A stretch of DNA of 64,000 bases from Callaeas wilsoni (lineage: Eukaryota > Chordata > Aves > Passeriformes > Callaeidae). A program made the position numbers and the translations under genes. Location: NCBI GenBank assembly GCA_013398955.1, contig VWPU01010316.1, positions 169,434 through 233,433 on the forward strand, given 5' to 3'. Every line of letters begins with the position of its first letter. Position 1 is the first letter of the stretch. Shown one piece after another: positions 1 through 13,820 of this stretch. The notes below the pieces were generated by a model. It was not told the origin of the DNA. It saw nothing but the letters and a program-made list of their open reading frames with translations, and made no database searches.

Positions 1-1074
1 GATGACAAATATTTGGGAAATAGATTCATCATTTGCATCCAGCAGAGGATATCTGCTCTTGATGGGGGGCATGAGGAATTACATCTCCCTTCTGGTGGGC
101 AGGTTTCACATAAACAGTTGAAAAATCAGAAGGAGATATGGCTGGAAACAGACTTTTTGGAGGGGCTGAAATATAAGAGTATCTTTGACAGCCACTGTTT
201 GCAGTATAACTAGTAGTTTTGTTAAAGCATTTCTCTTTCTGGGCTGAAAGGGTTCAGGTGTGGCCATTTTGGTTTGATGGAAGACTGGGTGGGACTGAAG
301 GGATGCTATTATGGACTGGGTAAAATTCAGTGAAGCTGGTGGGCAAAGAAAGTATTTAGAAGTGTTTAAAGTCATTATGGAAGCAGGTAGTTGAAATAAC
401 AGGGTCACAACCAACACAGAATTACAAGGTGAGATCTACATAAAAAAACCTTAACTCTATGATATAAGGGTTTTTCCCTGGAAACTCATGAAGAAAATGC
501 AAGATAGGTAGTGTCTGCTGGAGTTGCCTATATATGACATAAGAACCAGTGAAACAAGCCACAGAAAATCATGCTGACTAGGGAGAAACATCCAAATGTA
601 GGAGTAGGAGTGTGTTTCTAAGGAGAAAATCATGAAGGGATTAGATGTGGTACTGGCTAAATTTAAATGACAACCACCAAGGAAAAAGATCTGATAATTT
701 GTTCTTACTTTATTGCAGGTGAAAGGATGCTGGGTTGTATGTAAGCAGATGGGTTTGTATCGAAGATACACTGAATTCTGTCATCAATTTCTCTTTGTAA
801 TAGAAATAACCTTTGGGACTGAATTTTGGCTGGCTGATGAAGTCCAGAGGGACTGATGTGCAGAAAATGAAGTGTGAACTGTTTTGATTTTTTTTTCCCC
901 TGTTAATTTACTTGAGTAGCTCACATCTGTGTCTTGGATCAATGTAGTCCTGGATACATGCTCCAGTCTAACAAAACAAAACACAACACAACACAAAACA
1001 AAAAACCTAAAACCTAATCTAGGTACAGGGTACAAGGTGCTATAAATAGATCTCCAGGGACAGATTTCTCAAGC

Positions 1075-1094
1075 CAGGCAGGCAGGCAGGCAGG
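1075..1094. repeat. CAGG tetranucleotide repeat
   Basis: Five tandem copies of CAGG are followed by another G. A simple repeat, likely polymorphic in copy number. Confidence 0.8.
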
Positions 1095-4000
1095 GCACCA
1101 CTGGAGTCTGTTCAGTCTGACAGGAACACTAAGCTCCTGAGATCAGCAGGACTAAAATTAGCTTTGGAACACTATTTTCTACCCTTGTGCTGTTGCTTTT
1201 ATATGAAATCTGTTGTTTATTGTTATAAACAACAAGAAAAGAATTTGGATTGAAAGCTTGTTTTTTCCCCCCCCCCCCCTTTCTTAAGAAGATTTTGAAA
1301 TCCCTGGTCTTTGGAATGGGAGGTAAATTCAGTTTGGGAACTAAACTGGAAACTAACTGGTTATGTGTGGTCAATTTTTTTCTGTGCTAATGACAAAAAC
1401 AAAATCACAACACAAAATATTTCTTCAGCAAAAGAAATGTAAGCAGTCATAACTGATTTAATATTAATGTTGTATCCTTGGTGTGTGCTATTACAAGTAC
1501 TTATTTTTAAAAGCAATGGAACCAGTCCTTGGGCTTCTTTTCTTTTTGTCTTTGGAAATGTGTGAATTGGTTGGTTGGTAGCTGTTTCTCTTGCAAGGCT
1601 GAGTCCTTCCCAGCATCTTCTGAGTAATTGTCTAGCTCTGATTTAGAAATCTTACAACATGGCTTTCTGAAAAGAGGGATTTTGTCTCACTGAATCTAGA
1701 CCCTGACGGGGGAATAGCCAGTTTCTGGGACACATCCAAAACAAGCCGAAGGTAGTGAGGATGTTTCTATTGAAGCCTTGAATCCTAAAAGGCTGTTATC
1801 TGTGGGCCCATTGATATTTACATCAGCTTGAAGTACAGAACGGTAACACCAGCCTCGGTAGTGCTCTGCATCACCACAGCTGTCATTTTCATGCTGGCTT
1901 TCCTCAAGTTCTTCTGTTGCTGGCCACCCAAGACGTATCTGAAACCTTATCATTCATTTTCTTTTTCCATGTTCCTAAATGGAGTTGTAGTAGGCTAAAG
2001 CCATTTTTTTCCCTTCTAAAATGCTGAGCAAAACCAAAATGGCTTTTGAAATCTGAGAAACTGTTAGCATTAAAACTTCTCCTTCATTTCTTAACAACCC
2101 ATTCTCACAAGTTCCATCTGTGTTGTGCTGAACTTGGGGGAGCCCTTGTCTGTGTAGGTCTTGGAGACTGTCTGCAACCCCATACTTAGTTTTCTGTAAT
2201 AATTTACCACTTAAATGTGAAAATATTTTAGGACTCAAATTTGTTTTCAGAGAACTTTTAGAGCCTGTGTAGATCTCTGCAACCTTGACTGCTCTAAAAT
2301 TCACATTGGTGGACTTCTGTGCAGTGCTTTTGTCTTGACCGTCCCAGAGGTCTCAGTAGTCCTGGGCTTCTGACTCTGTGTGCCAGTTTGCAAATTGCAC
2401 AAAATTGCAGCAAGAACAGCTATCTGGGAGCTCAGGCCACTTGCCTGTCTCTTGGCATGAATACATTGCATTCCATTTTATATTAGTAAAATATTTATGA
2501 AGTTTTATTAACATGGTAGGGGCTCTTGCTCTTTCACAAGAGGTAGGAATTACGAGCAGCCTGCCTTCTCTCTGATTTAATCTACTCTCCCATCTAGTGT
2601 TTTTCTTTTCTCATCTGGACACAGATAAAATCCAATAACAGGGTATTTGTTTTGTGGTCAAAACTATCAGGGTTGGAGTCAACACTTGGGGCAGTCATTG
2701 GAAAGATTTCTCGTGCATAGAAAATTTATGAAGGTACAGAGGTGCTGGGTTCAGTAATCGAGCCTTAAAAGGTATTCGAACATTCTGTTCCTGGAGAAAA
2801 CACATATTCCTGTGCTGCTCTGAGCTATCTCCATCTGGATGGTCTGTCTGGAGCTCTAAACATCGGCAATTGTATCTGTTAAGGAGGAAAAAAGGCATTA
2901 AATCTAGGTGTCCAGTTCATGCAAACAATTTGTCGCTCTTTCTTTCGACCTCCTGAAAAAGAATGCAACAGTGGCATCCTGTGGCCCAAGCAGTTCATGG
3001 CAGGTGGGTTTGGTTGAGGGCAGAATCTGCCAACAAGGTCTTCCTTCACTGAGGAGGAAATGGATCAAGATATTTCTAAGTTAGTTTACAGAAGAAGCCG
3101 ACAATATTTCAACACAGTGCACATTCAAAACCTGAAGTAAAAAGCTGCTAAATACTTTTCAACCAGGGCTTTCCACCACTTTATCTTATTCTGCTTATTT
3201 TTCTACCAAAGACCTTGGTGTTTGGGACAGAGAGGATTATTTCAGCTACTCACTGAGGAGACAGGAGTTCTGCATTGCTGTCTTTGTGCTGATGAACATT
3301 TCCTCCAAAAATAGGAATAGAGGAGAGACTCCTGTTTCTAATTAACCCACGGTTTAGTGCAGCATCCTGGGTCTAAAAATGAATGTTTCAGGGAAGTCCA
3401 ATGAAAAGAAGGAAAAATAAGAGTTGTTTTCCCTTGCACCTACATCATACCCAAGTGCTCACTCCCACACACCGTATGTGGGTCACTTGAGTTTTTGGAA
3501 GTCCTGGCTTTAACTTGTTTAACTTGGACAGGCTGTGATTTGCTTACCTCCTCACCAGCAGATATTGGCAGCCATAACCACCAGGCTCTCTCCAAAAGCT
3601 TTCAGGCATGCCAGAAGGCACATTAACGAGGAACATACAGACTCACCTGCAGTCATGAGGGCAATTGGCCAGCAAGCTGCCGATAGCCTCGCTTTTAATT
3701 CTTCTCCCCCTGGTTTTGTGGTGGCTTCTCTTCTGTAAGAGAGGAGGTGTTAAGATGGTGTCTTTTAAAGCCTCTTCCTTCCTATTTCTTACCTTTGCAC
3801 ATAGAGGTGTAAGTGCTGTTGAAGGCTCAGCATCAGGAAGGAGTGGGGGCAAAATGAAACAACTTTCTTTGGTTTAGTTTTTCATTTTCTTGTATCCAGG
3901 AGGCTCTGCACGTTTTGAGTCATCTATCTTGAGAACTGGAAAAGCAGAGTAGGGGCAGTTGTCCTCTGCTGCCTGTGCGTGGAAAAACCTGTGGGCATTG

Positions 4001-4639
4001 AGTTTTCTGTTGTGCAGGAAAGTCACCATGTGGTGGCTGAAGCAGGAGGCAGGGAGGGGAACAGAACGAGCAGCAGGCAGGGGCTCAATTGTTGCCTTTA
4101 ATGACGAGTAAGTACTCTGAAGATTTTTGTGGAATTGCCTAACTGAGCTTGCGCCACAGTTTCTGGACGGTATTAATCCCCGGGCTGCCTCTTAAAACAC
4201 GGACATGCATGAAGACAAACAAATGTTGAGACTGGCAGTGGCTCCAGAGATGTTAACCCTGCTCCTTTTTGTCAGTTAAACTGACAAGCCAGATAAGAAG
4301 AGCCGGTGTTGGTATCGTCTCTTGCATAACAAACCGCTCTCAACAAAAGAAGCAGCCTCCTGTCAAACGAATTTCCTTTACAACTGCCGAGGGGACTATT
4401 TTTAGTTTCATCTGCCATTCTTTACTCCTTAATCATCGGCTTCACTTTTTCTCAGTTTTTCTCCCTTTTCCCCCTGCACAGCTAGCACCGATACAAGGTA
4501 CTGCTGATAACTGGTGGAGGAGGAGGAGGAGGGCACTGGACTCTCAGCTGTTCTCTGTTAACGTGTGTCTATAGGGGATGCTACTGGCCTTGCCATGTCG
4601 AGTTCAGCTCTGGCCTGCTACAAATGTCCAGTGTTGAAG

Positions 4640-4647
4640 TGACGTCA
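4640..4647. promoter_or_regulatory. Palindromic CRE motif (TGACGTCA)
   Basis: A full-length CREB/ATF consensus palindrome is present. No promoter or CpG island surrounds it, and one copy of an 8-mer can occur by chance, so activity is uncertain. The flanking 4240-4720 region has motif-like sequence (GATA and RUNX-type cores) but nothing decisive. Confidence 0.3.
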
Positions 4648-5145
4648 CAGGCACACTGCACCAGGCAGCCAATTCTTCATATACCACTGGCAAAGCAAGG
4701 CAGAGGCTGGCTTTTCCACTGGAGATAAAATTAAAGTGCTTTGGGAATGATGCTGTTTATTTCGTCGGTCTTGACTCTGTGGTACTGGCTGCTTTTCCTT
4801 TTGGTCTGCTTGAGCCACTGCATGTTTGTAGCCTGTTGAGCAGCAGAATAATTCTTGTCTTCTGGCTGAGATATAAAACAGCAGTCCTGCCTATCTGCAA
4901 CCCATTAGAGATTTTGTAGTGCTATTTGCAAGCATAAGAGTGTCTTAAATCTTTAGTCATTCAGGAAGCAACACTGCTTTGCTCACTTGAGCATAGTCAT
5001 TCAGTCAGGTCCATCATCCTCCCAGCATCTTTCTAAAGCCTAATTCAAGTGGGTTTTTATGCATTCTGTACCTTCTTCCTCCACAGTATGCAAAACCTTC
5101 AAATAATGAGCAGTTTCATGCCTGTGGTGCTTCTGTAAAGTACAA

Positions 5146-5240
5146 GTTTTATACCCATTTTATAGCTGGATTTGAGGAACACAGAGGCAAAGTGAATAGC
5201 CCAAACTCAAGAGGGAAGTCTCTGGAAGCAGAGGAAATTA
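5146..5240 (+). repeat. MIR-like ancient SINE relic
   Basis: The stretch reads TATACCCATTTTATAGCTGG, then GAGGAACACAGAGGCAAAGTG, AATAGCCCAA and GAAGCAGAGG in that order. These are recognisable decayed forms of the MIR core (CCCATTTTACAGATGAGGAAACTGAGGC, then AAGTGACTTGCCCAAGG, from memory). MIR elements are old enough to be shared across amniotes. The copy is heavily diverged and lacks a clear tRNA-related head. Confidence 0.6.
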
Positions 5241-8200
5241 TGATTCTGTCACCTGAGGGAACTTAACAGTACTGAAGTTAGTGTACTAGCTAACGTTTTC
5301 CAGGGAAGTGCCACAATTCTCATAAAGAAGGAATCACTAGAAATGGTCAATAGTTTTTACAACTGCTATTTTCTTAACAAACATGAGTTTTCAAATGATA
5401 CAAGATGTTTGCAAAAATGTATTTATTTTGAGAAAGTGAGGTAAAATTTATTGGATTTGAACAAAAATGAGTTAGATTTATAAGGTTTATAATGTAAATG
5501 TTCCAATTTGTCTTTTTCCCTAGCATAAAGGAAAAAAAAAAGAAAGCTGGGAAGAAAGCAGAAAAAGAGACCTGGTTTCTCCAATGAAATGAGAATGCTA
5601 ATGTATTGTTGCTGGAAAAATAAAAACTACATCTTTTTTCAGGCTTTCCTCTCTCCAGTCCTAGTCTTTTCTTTTTGTCTTTTGAGTTTAACTGACTAGT
5701 GCAAGTGTGACCAGTCTCCTTAACCCTAATAAACACGCACAGCACTTTGAACAACACTCATGAGCCAAGGAAAGTGAGAGAGAGAGAGCTGGGAAGAGGT
5801 CTTATGGCTGATGACAGTGGCTCCTTGTGACTTTGGCTGCTTTACTGTGCAGTAGAACAGGGATCTCCTTAGCAATTTTTACTGGCTCACCTCCTTCCAT
5901 GGCCTGGGTTCTCATTGTGCAGTAGCGCTCAGATTCACGTACCTGTGCCGGGATCCACCTGGCATAATCCTAGTCTATGTATAGCAAAATTATTTGTGGG
6001 CTTCTCAAAGGCTGGTTACCCTTGGCTGTGGAATACACCACTGTGCAGCCTACAGTCTGACATAAAATTGTTCCTGCTTTTCTTTTGCCACTAGACCATT
6101 GCTTTTGGCAGTGTAACTCTTTACTTTCAGCTTTCTTTATCAGGACATTTGTGAAAATCTATTTCTGATTCTTTTCAAATCTGTGAATTAGATTTTGGTT
6201 TAGGAGCTGGAAGTAGGGAAAACATTAAAAGCAAGATTAGTTTTGTATTTTTGAAGATGCTTGAAAGACTGCCAGAGAGCTGTCAGGTTAGTGATGGCTT
6301 GTGACATATAAAAGCAGACAAGCAAGGGTTCGTAATAATTCAAGATCTGCTGAAAAACCATATTGAAACATGGCTAGCAGTGAGGGGTTTTTTAAGGGAA
6401 AATTTTCATTGTGCATGTTCAGACTCAGAAGTGTATTTCAGCCCTTGCTGTGGGAAAAAAAAATCGTGACTTTAGCTTTATGTGTATCCTTTGGATTTTG
6501 CCTCTCTTGCTCAGATTTTCAGTGTTTTCATCCCAGTTCATCTATCTCATCTCTTGCCTGGCTTCCTGGCAGAGATACTGCCCGTAGGTGTCTGGACACC
6601 TGGAGGCCCCATTTCCCTGCTTCCTGGATACATGGAACCTTTCTTTCATGCATTTATCCACTTGTTCGGTAGTTCACTTCCCTGCCTCTCTAGGCTTTTG
6701 TTGTTCTACAAAAAGGAGCAGTTGAATCTTCTTCTGGATCAGTGGTGTGCGAAGTAGCAAGAAACTTCTTGATGAAGAGCCTAGAAAAAAATCGTTTAGG
6801 TTCCACTGGGTGAAGAGGGCCTGACCTTCAAAATTTCCCACAGTGTGTTAAGAGGATTTGGGCAAAGATCTCAGGAAAAAAATGAGAACACTGCTTTCAG
6901 AATGGCCATGAAATGAGAAAGCCAAAGAAAAAAACAAATTTTCCTCTCACACTGTGTGAAAGGCTCTGCTGAAGAATCACCAGCTGAATGCATATAAGAA
7001 GCCGCCAGCAATCATTAAGCTCAATTAACCATATTCTTGTGCCCATGATAACATCTGTGGATTATTTAAACAAAGTGATGGTGGGCAAGGAGGAGAGGAA
7101 AATTGAAGAAAAGAGGTTCTGCTGTGAACACTCGTACCACCATCACCCAAGCGACGCTGTAATACAGAAACTGGGTCAGAGACACCCTTCCCCCTTCATG
7201 CTGCTGTCAAAGTTATTTGAGTGTCTATTGAAACCCTCACAATAGAAGAGTTTGGCTCCTGCATTTGCTAAGCAAAACTGATTTGTATTTCTTGGTTCAG
7301 AAAAAACTGCTGGGTAATTTTCTGAGCAAGTACAATGCGGCGGTTCAGTAGATCCCTGAAAGCCGATTTCTTGGTGATTTGTTTTTCGTTTAATAAGACA
7401 CCAGTGCTTTTATTTAGCATTTCAGAATTGACATGCTGAATCTGTGTTTAGGAGCCTTAAACCTCTCTCTTGCCTCTGTTACTTTTAGGACTGGCACTGG
7501 TAGTCTGCCTTCAAAGTCCGAAAGGTTGCGGAAAGTCTCTTGAGAGGTTGTCTAACTGATGATTTAAATCTAAGTTAATTTCTTTATTTGCTTCTAGGAT
7601 AATTGAAGTAAAATATATTAGTTTGGAAGTATGGCTTGGCTAGATTTAAACATAGTGCTCTTCTGGACTCTTCTCACTGCCCTTTTTAATCCTGAATTTG
7701 AGTCTTTCATTCTTGTTTACAGCTGTCCCATTAGCAGCCTTCCGGTGTGCTCTGTCTGCTCTGGAATTTTTCTGTCTTGTTTTTCTGGCTTCTTTCAAGG
7801 AGTCCCAGTGGCTCTACCTTGTCCTGAAAAGAAAACCAAACTACACTTCATGCTCATAAGGACAGTGTGCACAGATTGTCAGTAAGCACAGAACCTGGGT
7901 GTTTGGCTATAAGGAGTAACATCGTTTGGCAGTTGTTGTTAGCCCTTATTCCAAAGGAGACATGAGTGAAGTGAAATAGCAGGGTCCAGAGTTTGAACCT
8001 GTTTTCTAATATTAAGTTAATAAATTCTCTAATTTCCCTTCCCCTCCCTGTTGCCCTCAGCGTGCAGGAAGGAGTGAGCACATGCACCCTCCCACATTTT
8101 TCCCCTTATATAAAATGTCATTTCTTTCCTGAAAATTGCCCAACTTGATGGACAGTCTGGAATTGGCTGGGGGACTTAATTGGCCGTGGAGCCCAAAAAG

Positions 8201-11200
8201 GTGTTTTGGCCATTGCTACTGGGAGTTGCACACCCTGAGTAGTTGTTATATTGTGTGTTAAGGAGGCATGTTTGGGTGTGACGAAGCAGGAGGAGATGGA
8301 ACACCATTTCCTTGTTTTCTCTGTACCTCAACCTATTCTCTGAACAAGGTATTTAATAGTTACCAAATAAAAGTGAGAACTTTTGTGCCCATCCATATCT
8401 ACCTTATTTCTGATTCTTCCTCTTATTGTGTGTTTTAAAAAGGAAAAAAAAAGGAAACAGGTTTCCCAGGTTGTGTGTTAGCTTCAACAGCGAACATCTC
8501 TTGAGCTACCTTTCTTAACAGGCACATAATTACCTATGTCAGCCTCTCTTCCTTGCACCCTAAGTACCAAGAGGAAGAAACAGAAATTCTTGCCATTCCA
8601 CCCGATTGCCCAAATTTTGGGAGAAACTCAAGAAAGGAAGCCATTTGCACCCTGAAGTCTGATGGGAGAATAACTTCTCTTTCTATCAAGGTTAATCACT
8701 TTCCAGCCCTGTCTCTGGCAAATCCTCTATCTGTAATATTCAAGTCAGTACATACGATGTAGTTTTTTGACAGAACAATATTTCTTAATAATTTAGTAGC
8801 ATTGTACACACACAAAAACAGAGTTATAATTAGCTCTCATCCCTAAAGTTGGAAGAGCTTTTCAGTTCATTGGAGGCTGCTGGCCAATTCTCTTATCTAA
8901 TTGGATGAAGTTCCTACTTTCTCCCATTTGTATAATGTCTGCTTTTACACAAACTCATTAAGTGCAGCTGTACTCCAAGTTTCTAACAACAGCCCCAGTG
9001 AAGACGAGGCAGAAGTTTAATAGCTGGTCTGTTCTCTCTTTTTCATCTGATCTTAATCCATTTTGGTGGTTGATGTGTGCCCAAATATCTTTCCCTAGCA
9101 CCTAATTCTACCCCCTCCAGCTTTTTATTATGTATTATCTTAATAATTAGAAACCAGACAAATTGCATAAGATTGATCTGTCTGTTTTGAAACTGGAGAG
9201 TTTACAGCTTGCTTTCAAGGAAGATGGATTTAAAGCAATTATTTGTTTCTGTGAGGCATACAGAAGTGATTTTTCCCCTTAATTTTAAAGCTGGCATTAA
9301 CATGAAATCACGTAATTGCTACACTAGTCTTTAAATCTTCAGAGGCATTAAACTGATTATACAGGTAGAATAGCAGCATCATAGTTAACATATTAAGGTT
9401 TTTCATTTAGGTGGAATTTTTGGCAAAATAAATACATTTTGAACTAAACAACTGCCCCCCCCCCTTTTGTCAGTCTGACTGCTTTTTTTCTCATGTTTCT
9501 GTGTGTAATTTTGAATTTCTTCTTAGCTGAGTATACAGAGTAATAGAATGTCTTCATTTGCCAGAATTCATATTTGTCTTACAGTACTGCCTAAAGACAT
9601 TCAAATCACATTTACAAAGAAATGTTTACCACACACTTCCAGCAATACAGATACATCATCAGTATATCATTAGTATTAGAGTGATTTTGTAACTCCTATG
9701 GATGTTTTTTTTCCACTGAAGAACTATTCCAAGGTTTACTGGGGAACTTCCAGCTGTATAATTTCCTTTCCTTACTGTGTTCCATCTTCCCACCAAACAA
9801 GGGAGGCTGGAGGAGAGAGGGAAACTCAGGGAAGAAGTTTTCTCACAGCATTGATTGCTTCATGAGGACACATATCTGTGATGATAAATGCTCTCTCTCA
9901 GCCAGTGATGGGGAGACATGGGTGACAATATGGATGACACTCTTTGGCACTGAGGACTGAAGTTACAGCTGTGTATGTGCACATGTCTGCAGCACAAAAG
10001 AGGGGACACAGCAAAGAAGCACAGCGAGACATCAGTGGAGGGACTCAAAGGGACTCCCTCCTAAGCCTAAATTGAATAAAAAGGGAAACTTCCCTCTGTT
10101 GGTGCTCCAGCTCCTGGCATCGATATTCCCTTCAGGTTCTAATGCTCCCCTGGCTCTGAAGGTCACCAAAGGCTTGACCCTTACAAGGTTCACAACACCC
10201 TTAGCTCTGCCTAGTATTTAGAGATGCAAACATCTGGCAAAATCCAAAGGCCAGTATGAATAGGGAGGAGCTACTGAACCCTACTTCCTCTACCTTAGAG
10301 TCTTCCCTCAGCTCAAGTACTTATAAAGAGGTACCAGAGTTGAATACTTTGTTTCTACTCCTGTGAGTGTATGAAAACTGAGCAGTGTTGTAACCAAGTC
10401 CTTGTCAAGAGATCTTTATGGCAACGTTGGCAAAATTCAGGAGTGCAGGTTGAATATCAGTCTTCTCAGGAATGACACCAAGAGGTAGTTTAATTCTTTG
10501 TTCTAATATAGAAGTTAATCTTAGCATGACCCAGAAGGAGTTTTGACTGATAAATGTCTCTAATCAAAAACTGAAATCTGTGAGCATCTCTTGCTTTCAC
10601 ATCATTGGCTCCATCTGTAGACACGTTCCATCATGATCTCAATCCCTGTGTAGTCAAATACGAAACATGGGCATTCTTCTTGTTTAGAATCCCATTTGTT
10701 GTCTCCACTAGGTCTGCTGCCCCACACATACATAAGATAAGCTTGTCCGACATTCATAAGTGAGAACATTTAGGTCTTTTCTACCCAATAAAGACAATGT
10801 CTTCTAAGTGCACACGCTTATTTTTAGAGGAAATATTTATGTGTTAAAAGGGCTCTTATAATGCTGGGACATTTGTTTTGCCAGCTACAGTCATCATAGG
10901 TACATCATTAAATTTACAACAGTAGCTGCTCTCTGCTAATTTTGTAATGTTTTGACAGAACTTAACACATGAATGTATGTTTGTGCTACTAGTCATCGGT
11001 GAATCATACCACTTAATTGGATGGGTCAAGAAGATAAATAGATGTGGTCTTTGGGAAAGGAAAATGGCTTCTTTCATTTGTGACTTTGAGTTTGTTTGTA
11101 CACTGCTTTTGTTGGAAGTAGCAATTTTTGATGGGGATTATGGAAAAAGTGGTGACTTATTTTCCTAACACTTGAGTGAGTGGTGATAGTTGTTGGAGGA

Positions 11201-13676
11201 TGTGATGACAGAAGAAAAGCGGGTTTTAATTTTGGTTTTGAAGTGGGTGGGGGTGGGCAAGTGGATACTCAAGACACATTAATGAAGTTATGTTGACAAC
11301 TGTTAAGTGTGAAGTCTGTCATGTATCTCATTGCAATGAATGTGTCTTTATGAGCAAACTGTGTTAGAGACATCTGTGCAATTGTCAGCTGTAATTAAAG
11401 GATGATTCAGCAGTGGACATACAGTTGAAAATGACGGACAGAATGATTTTGTTTTATCTGGGTGTGTATACTTCTGTTTGCCAAAACTGACATATTTTTT
11501 TGACTTGCTAATTCTTTCCAAGTATCTAATAAAACTAAAAATTATTTGACTTAGTTCCTTTTTTTTTTTTTTTGGCCTTTTAAATAAAATTTTCTCAGTA
11601 GGAGAGAACTTAAACATTTTAAGGCAAGCAAATGGAGACCTTTTGGTCATATCCTTGTTGGTGGCATTCTGAAGATGCACAGAGAAATTACTTCCAGAAA
11701 GGGTTGGGACAGCATGAGGTAAAACATCACTTGTCAAGCATGCAAAATAAGCAAAGAAAAGGATACCGCTTAGACCAGGGCACATCTCTGCTTGCACGTG
11801 CGGTGCTCACTTGTAACACGTGTTGCAGCTGTGTGTCATGGTCCATTTTCCTAATATCTTTCTGACTGTACTATGGATTTTGATGTTGCTTTCGAAGGGG
11901 CTTGCAAGGGACAGCTGGGGTTTCTCCTCATAAGAGATGAGCAATATTCGGGATGGCTGGCTGATTTTTTCCACGCCATACAGCTTCCCATCACAATCAG
12001 CCTGAACTTAAGAAACTTAAAGGTATTTGAGGAAGGATCCAGGCTTTTCTCAGGGAGTTGAATATCCTTGTGTAGCAGTTAAAGCTGTTCTGCAGCTATC
12101 AGTGACTCCACTTCCAGTGCAAGTGCTAAAGTTTCTCTTCCTAGCTCCAGTTAATATTGATAGGAGTTTCCCAGTAGATGGTGATTGGAGCAGTTCTCAA
12201 GCGGGTAGCATGCTTTTAAAAGTGTGTGATGTGAAGAGGAGGTTAGGCCTATCTGAACCTTGGATGCTCTCTCATCTCTTGTTGGAGGTAGCTTTATACA
12301 TTTTTCTTTTTATACTTCTTGAATATCTTTTATGACCTCTGGACTGCCCCTTCCTTTCCCCCTCCATCTTGGCAGAAAGCAAGGAAGCAGCTACGAAGTA
12401 ACAGCACTGATGTCTAATTCCAGAAGTGGAAGCTGTTATTTGGATGTAACTGGAAGCAGTGCTATTTGTCCTTGGTTAAAGATTGATTTTGTGTCCCTAA
12501 CGAAAACCCTGGGATAAAGAATCATGCTGATTTAGGCAGCTGGAGTGAAGGGCTTGTTAGGTACCTGGTCTGTGAGGCGAAGGAGTGAGGAGGAGCTGAA
12601 AATGAGCATCTTTGTTTAAAATATATCTGTTTCTTTTCCATGGCCACATTTTTCAAGTGTAAAAGGTATCAGCTTCTTTTAGAGTTGCAAGTTGGAAAAA
12701 AACTGTGCCTGCTGCTAGCAGTAAATGAGTTACTTAATGGGAAGAACGTTTGCAAAGCCTGGAGAGAAATAACAGCTGCTTTTTAAAGTTAAAAACCAAC
12801 CAAAAAAACCCAACAAAAAACCCCTAACCCTATAACATTTCAAAACTGTAGCATGATCAGGGATATTTTTTTTAAAAGGCCTGGATGAAAGGAAATTAGT
12901 AATGTGTAGGGGGTGCTGAGTGGCCCAGGCACCTCACCTGTTTTATTCCTAGCTGTAGAGGGAATTCAAAGTTTGACACCAGATGTAAAGCAAACCCAGA
13001 GCCACATGAACCACTAGCCAGCTTCCTTCAGCGACATTAATTTACAGTCTCATGAGAGAACCCTTTGGTTTGCTGCCAGTTTTGACTTCAAGCAGAGTTG
13101 TCGGAGGACAGAGCAGTGCAGGCAGTGGTCCCTTTCAGGCCACGGCATCTGGGCACTGGAGCAGACAGCCCAGGCTGCTGGCCGGGCTCCGACGCAAACA
13201 TTACGGAGCACGTCTGTGCCCAGCTCCCCGCTGAAAGGCACCATTAATTATCCTGCAGCTCCGTGGCTCTGCGCCGCCGGCCTGCTGTATTACAGGGTGC
13301 TGGCATCTTTACGCTGTGGAAGTGGGCTTGCCAAAATTTGTGTCTGAGGTTGGCTGACGTGTTTGGCATTTCTGGGCCCTGCCAGTAGGTTCCTCGGTTG
13401 TTTGCTGGGAGGAGGGCAGTGGAGGTGGTGCAGGCCAGGAAGAGGAGCTGTTTAGCCAAAATCTCTTTGGTTTGCCATTGGCAGTGCTGAGGGATGACAC
13501 AGTAGGAGGTAGGGAAGTGTGATGCCTCTCAGCTTTTTCCAGCGATCCTGTCTTAAAAGAAGTGCATTTCCAAAACGCCTTGATGCCTGTTAGGGTTTTT
13601 TATGTGACTCGTGGATTCACTTTCCAATCTTTTGCTGTTTTCTTTTGCTTTCTTTTCAAACTATCCAGTCATATGT
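5241..13676. other. Intergenic DNA, no gene seen
   Basis: No recognisable coding exon, RNA gene or young transposon is visible. There is a purine-rich stretch near 5520-5570, a GA run at 5777-5790, a C run at 9455-9464, a 15-T run near 11559-11573 and an A/C-rich run at 12797-12830. The 149-residue minus-strand frame at 11348-11797 resembles no family I know. Confidence 0.5.
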
Positions 13677-13820
13677 GGATATCCCAGTCCTGGAAGTGTT
13701 GGAGGCCAGAGTAGAGTTGGAACCTCATCCAGTGGAAGGTGTCCCTGTCTGTGGCAGGGGGGTGGACTAGATGATCTTTGAAGGTCCCTCCCTACCCAAA
13801 CCATTCTATGATTCTGTGAA
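13677..13820 (+). mobile_element. CR1 LINE 3'-end fragment
   Basis: The sequence runs from CCCAGTCCTGGAAGTGTTGG through GGTGTCCCTGTCTGTGGCAG, ACTAGATGATCTTTGAAGGT and CCATTCTATGATTCTGTG. This is the 3' terminal part of avian CR1, ending in the family's short tandem tail. It is truncated at the 5' end, as most CR1 copies are. Confidence 0.9.

Larger units (their letters stand above)
1..5145. other. Intergenic DNA downstream of BCL2, no gene seen
   Basis: Frames are all short and show no recognisable protein. Visible items are an A/C-rich run at 967-1005, a CAGG tetranucleotide run at 1075-1094, a run of 13 C at 1267-1279, a short GGA run near 4516-4530 and a CRE palindrome at 4640-4647. In mammals PHLPP1 lies on this side of BCL2, tail to tail, but no PHLPP1 coding sequence is present. 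Confidence 0.6.

Noticed and set aside
1041..1050. TATAAATAG box
   Set aside because: AT-rich DNA gives such boxes by chance. No initiator, CpG enrichment or downstream gene is present.
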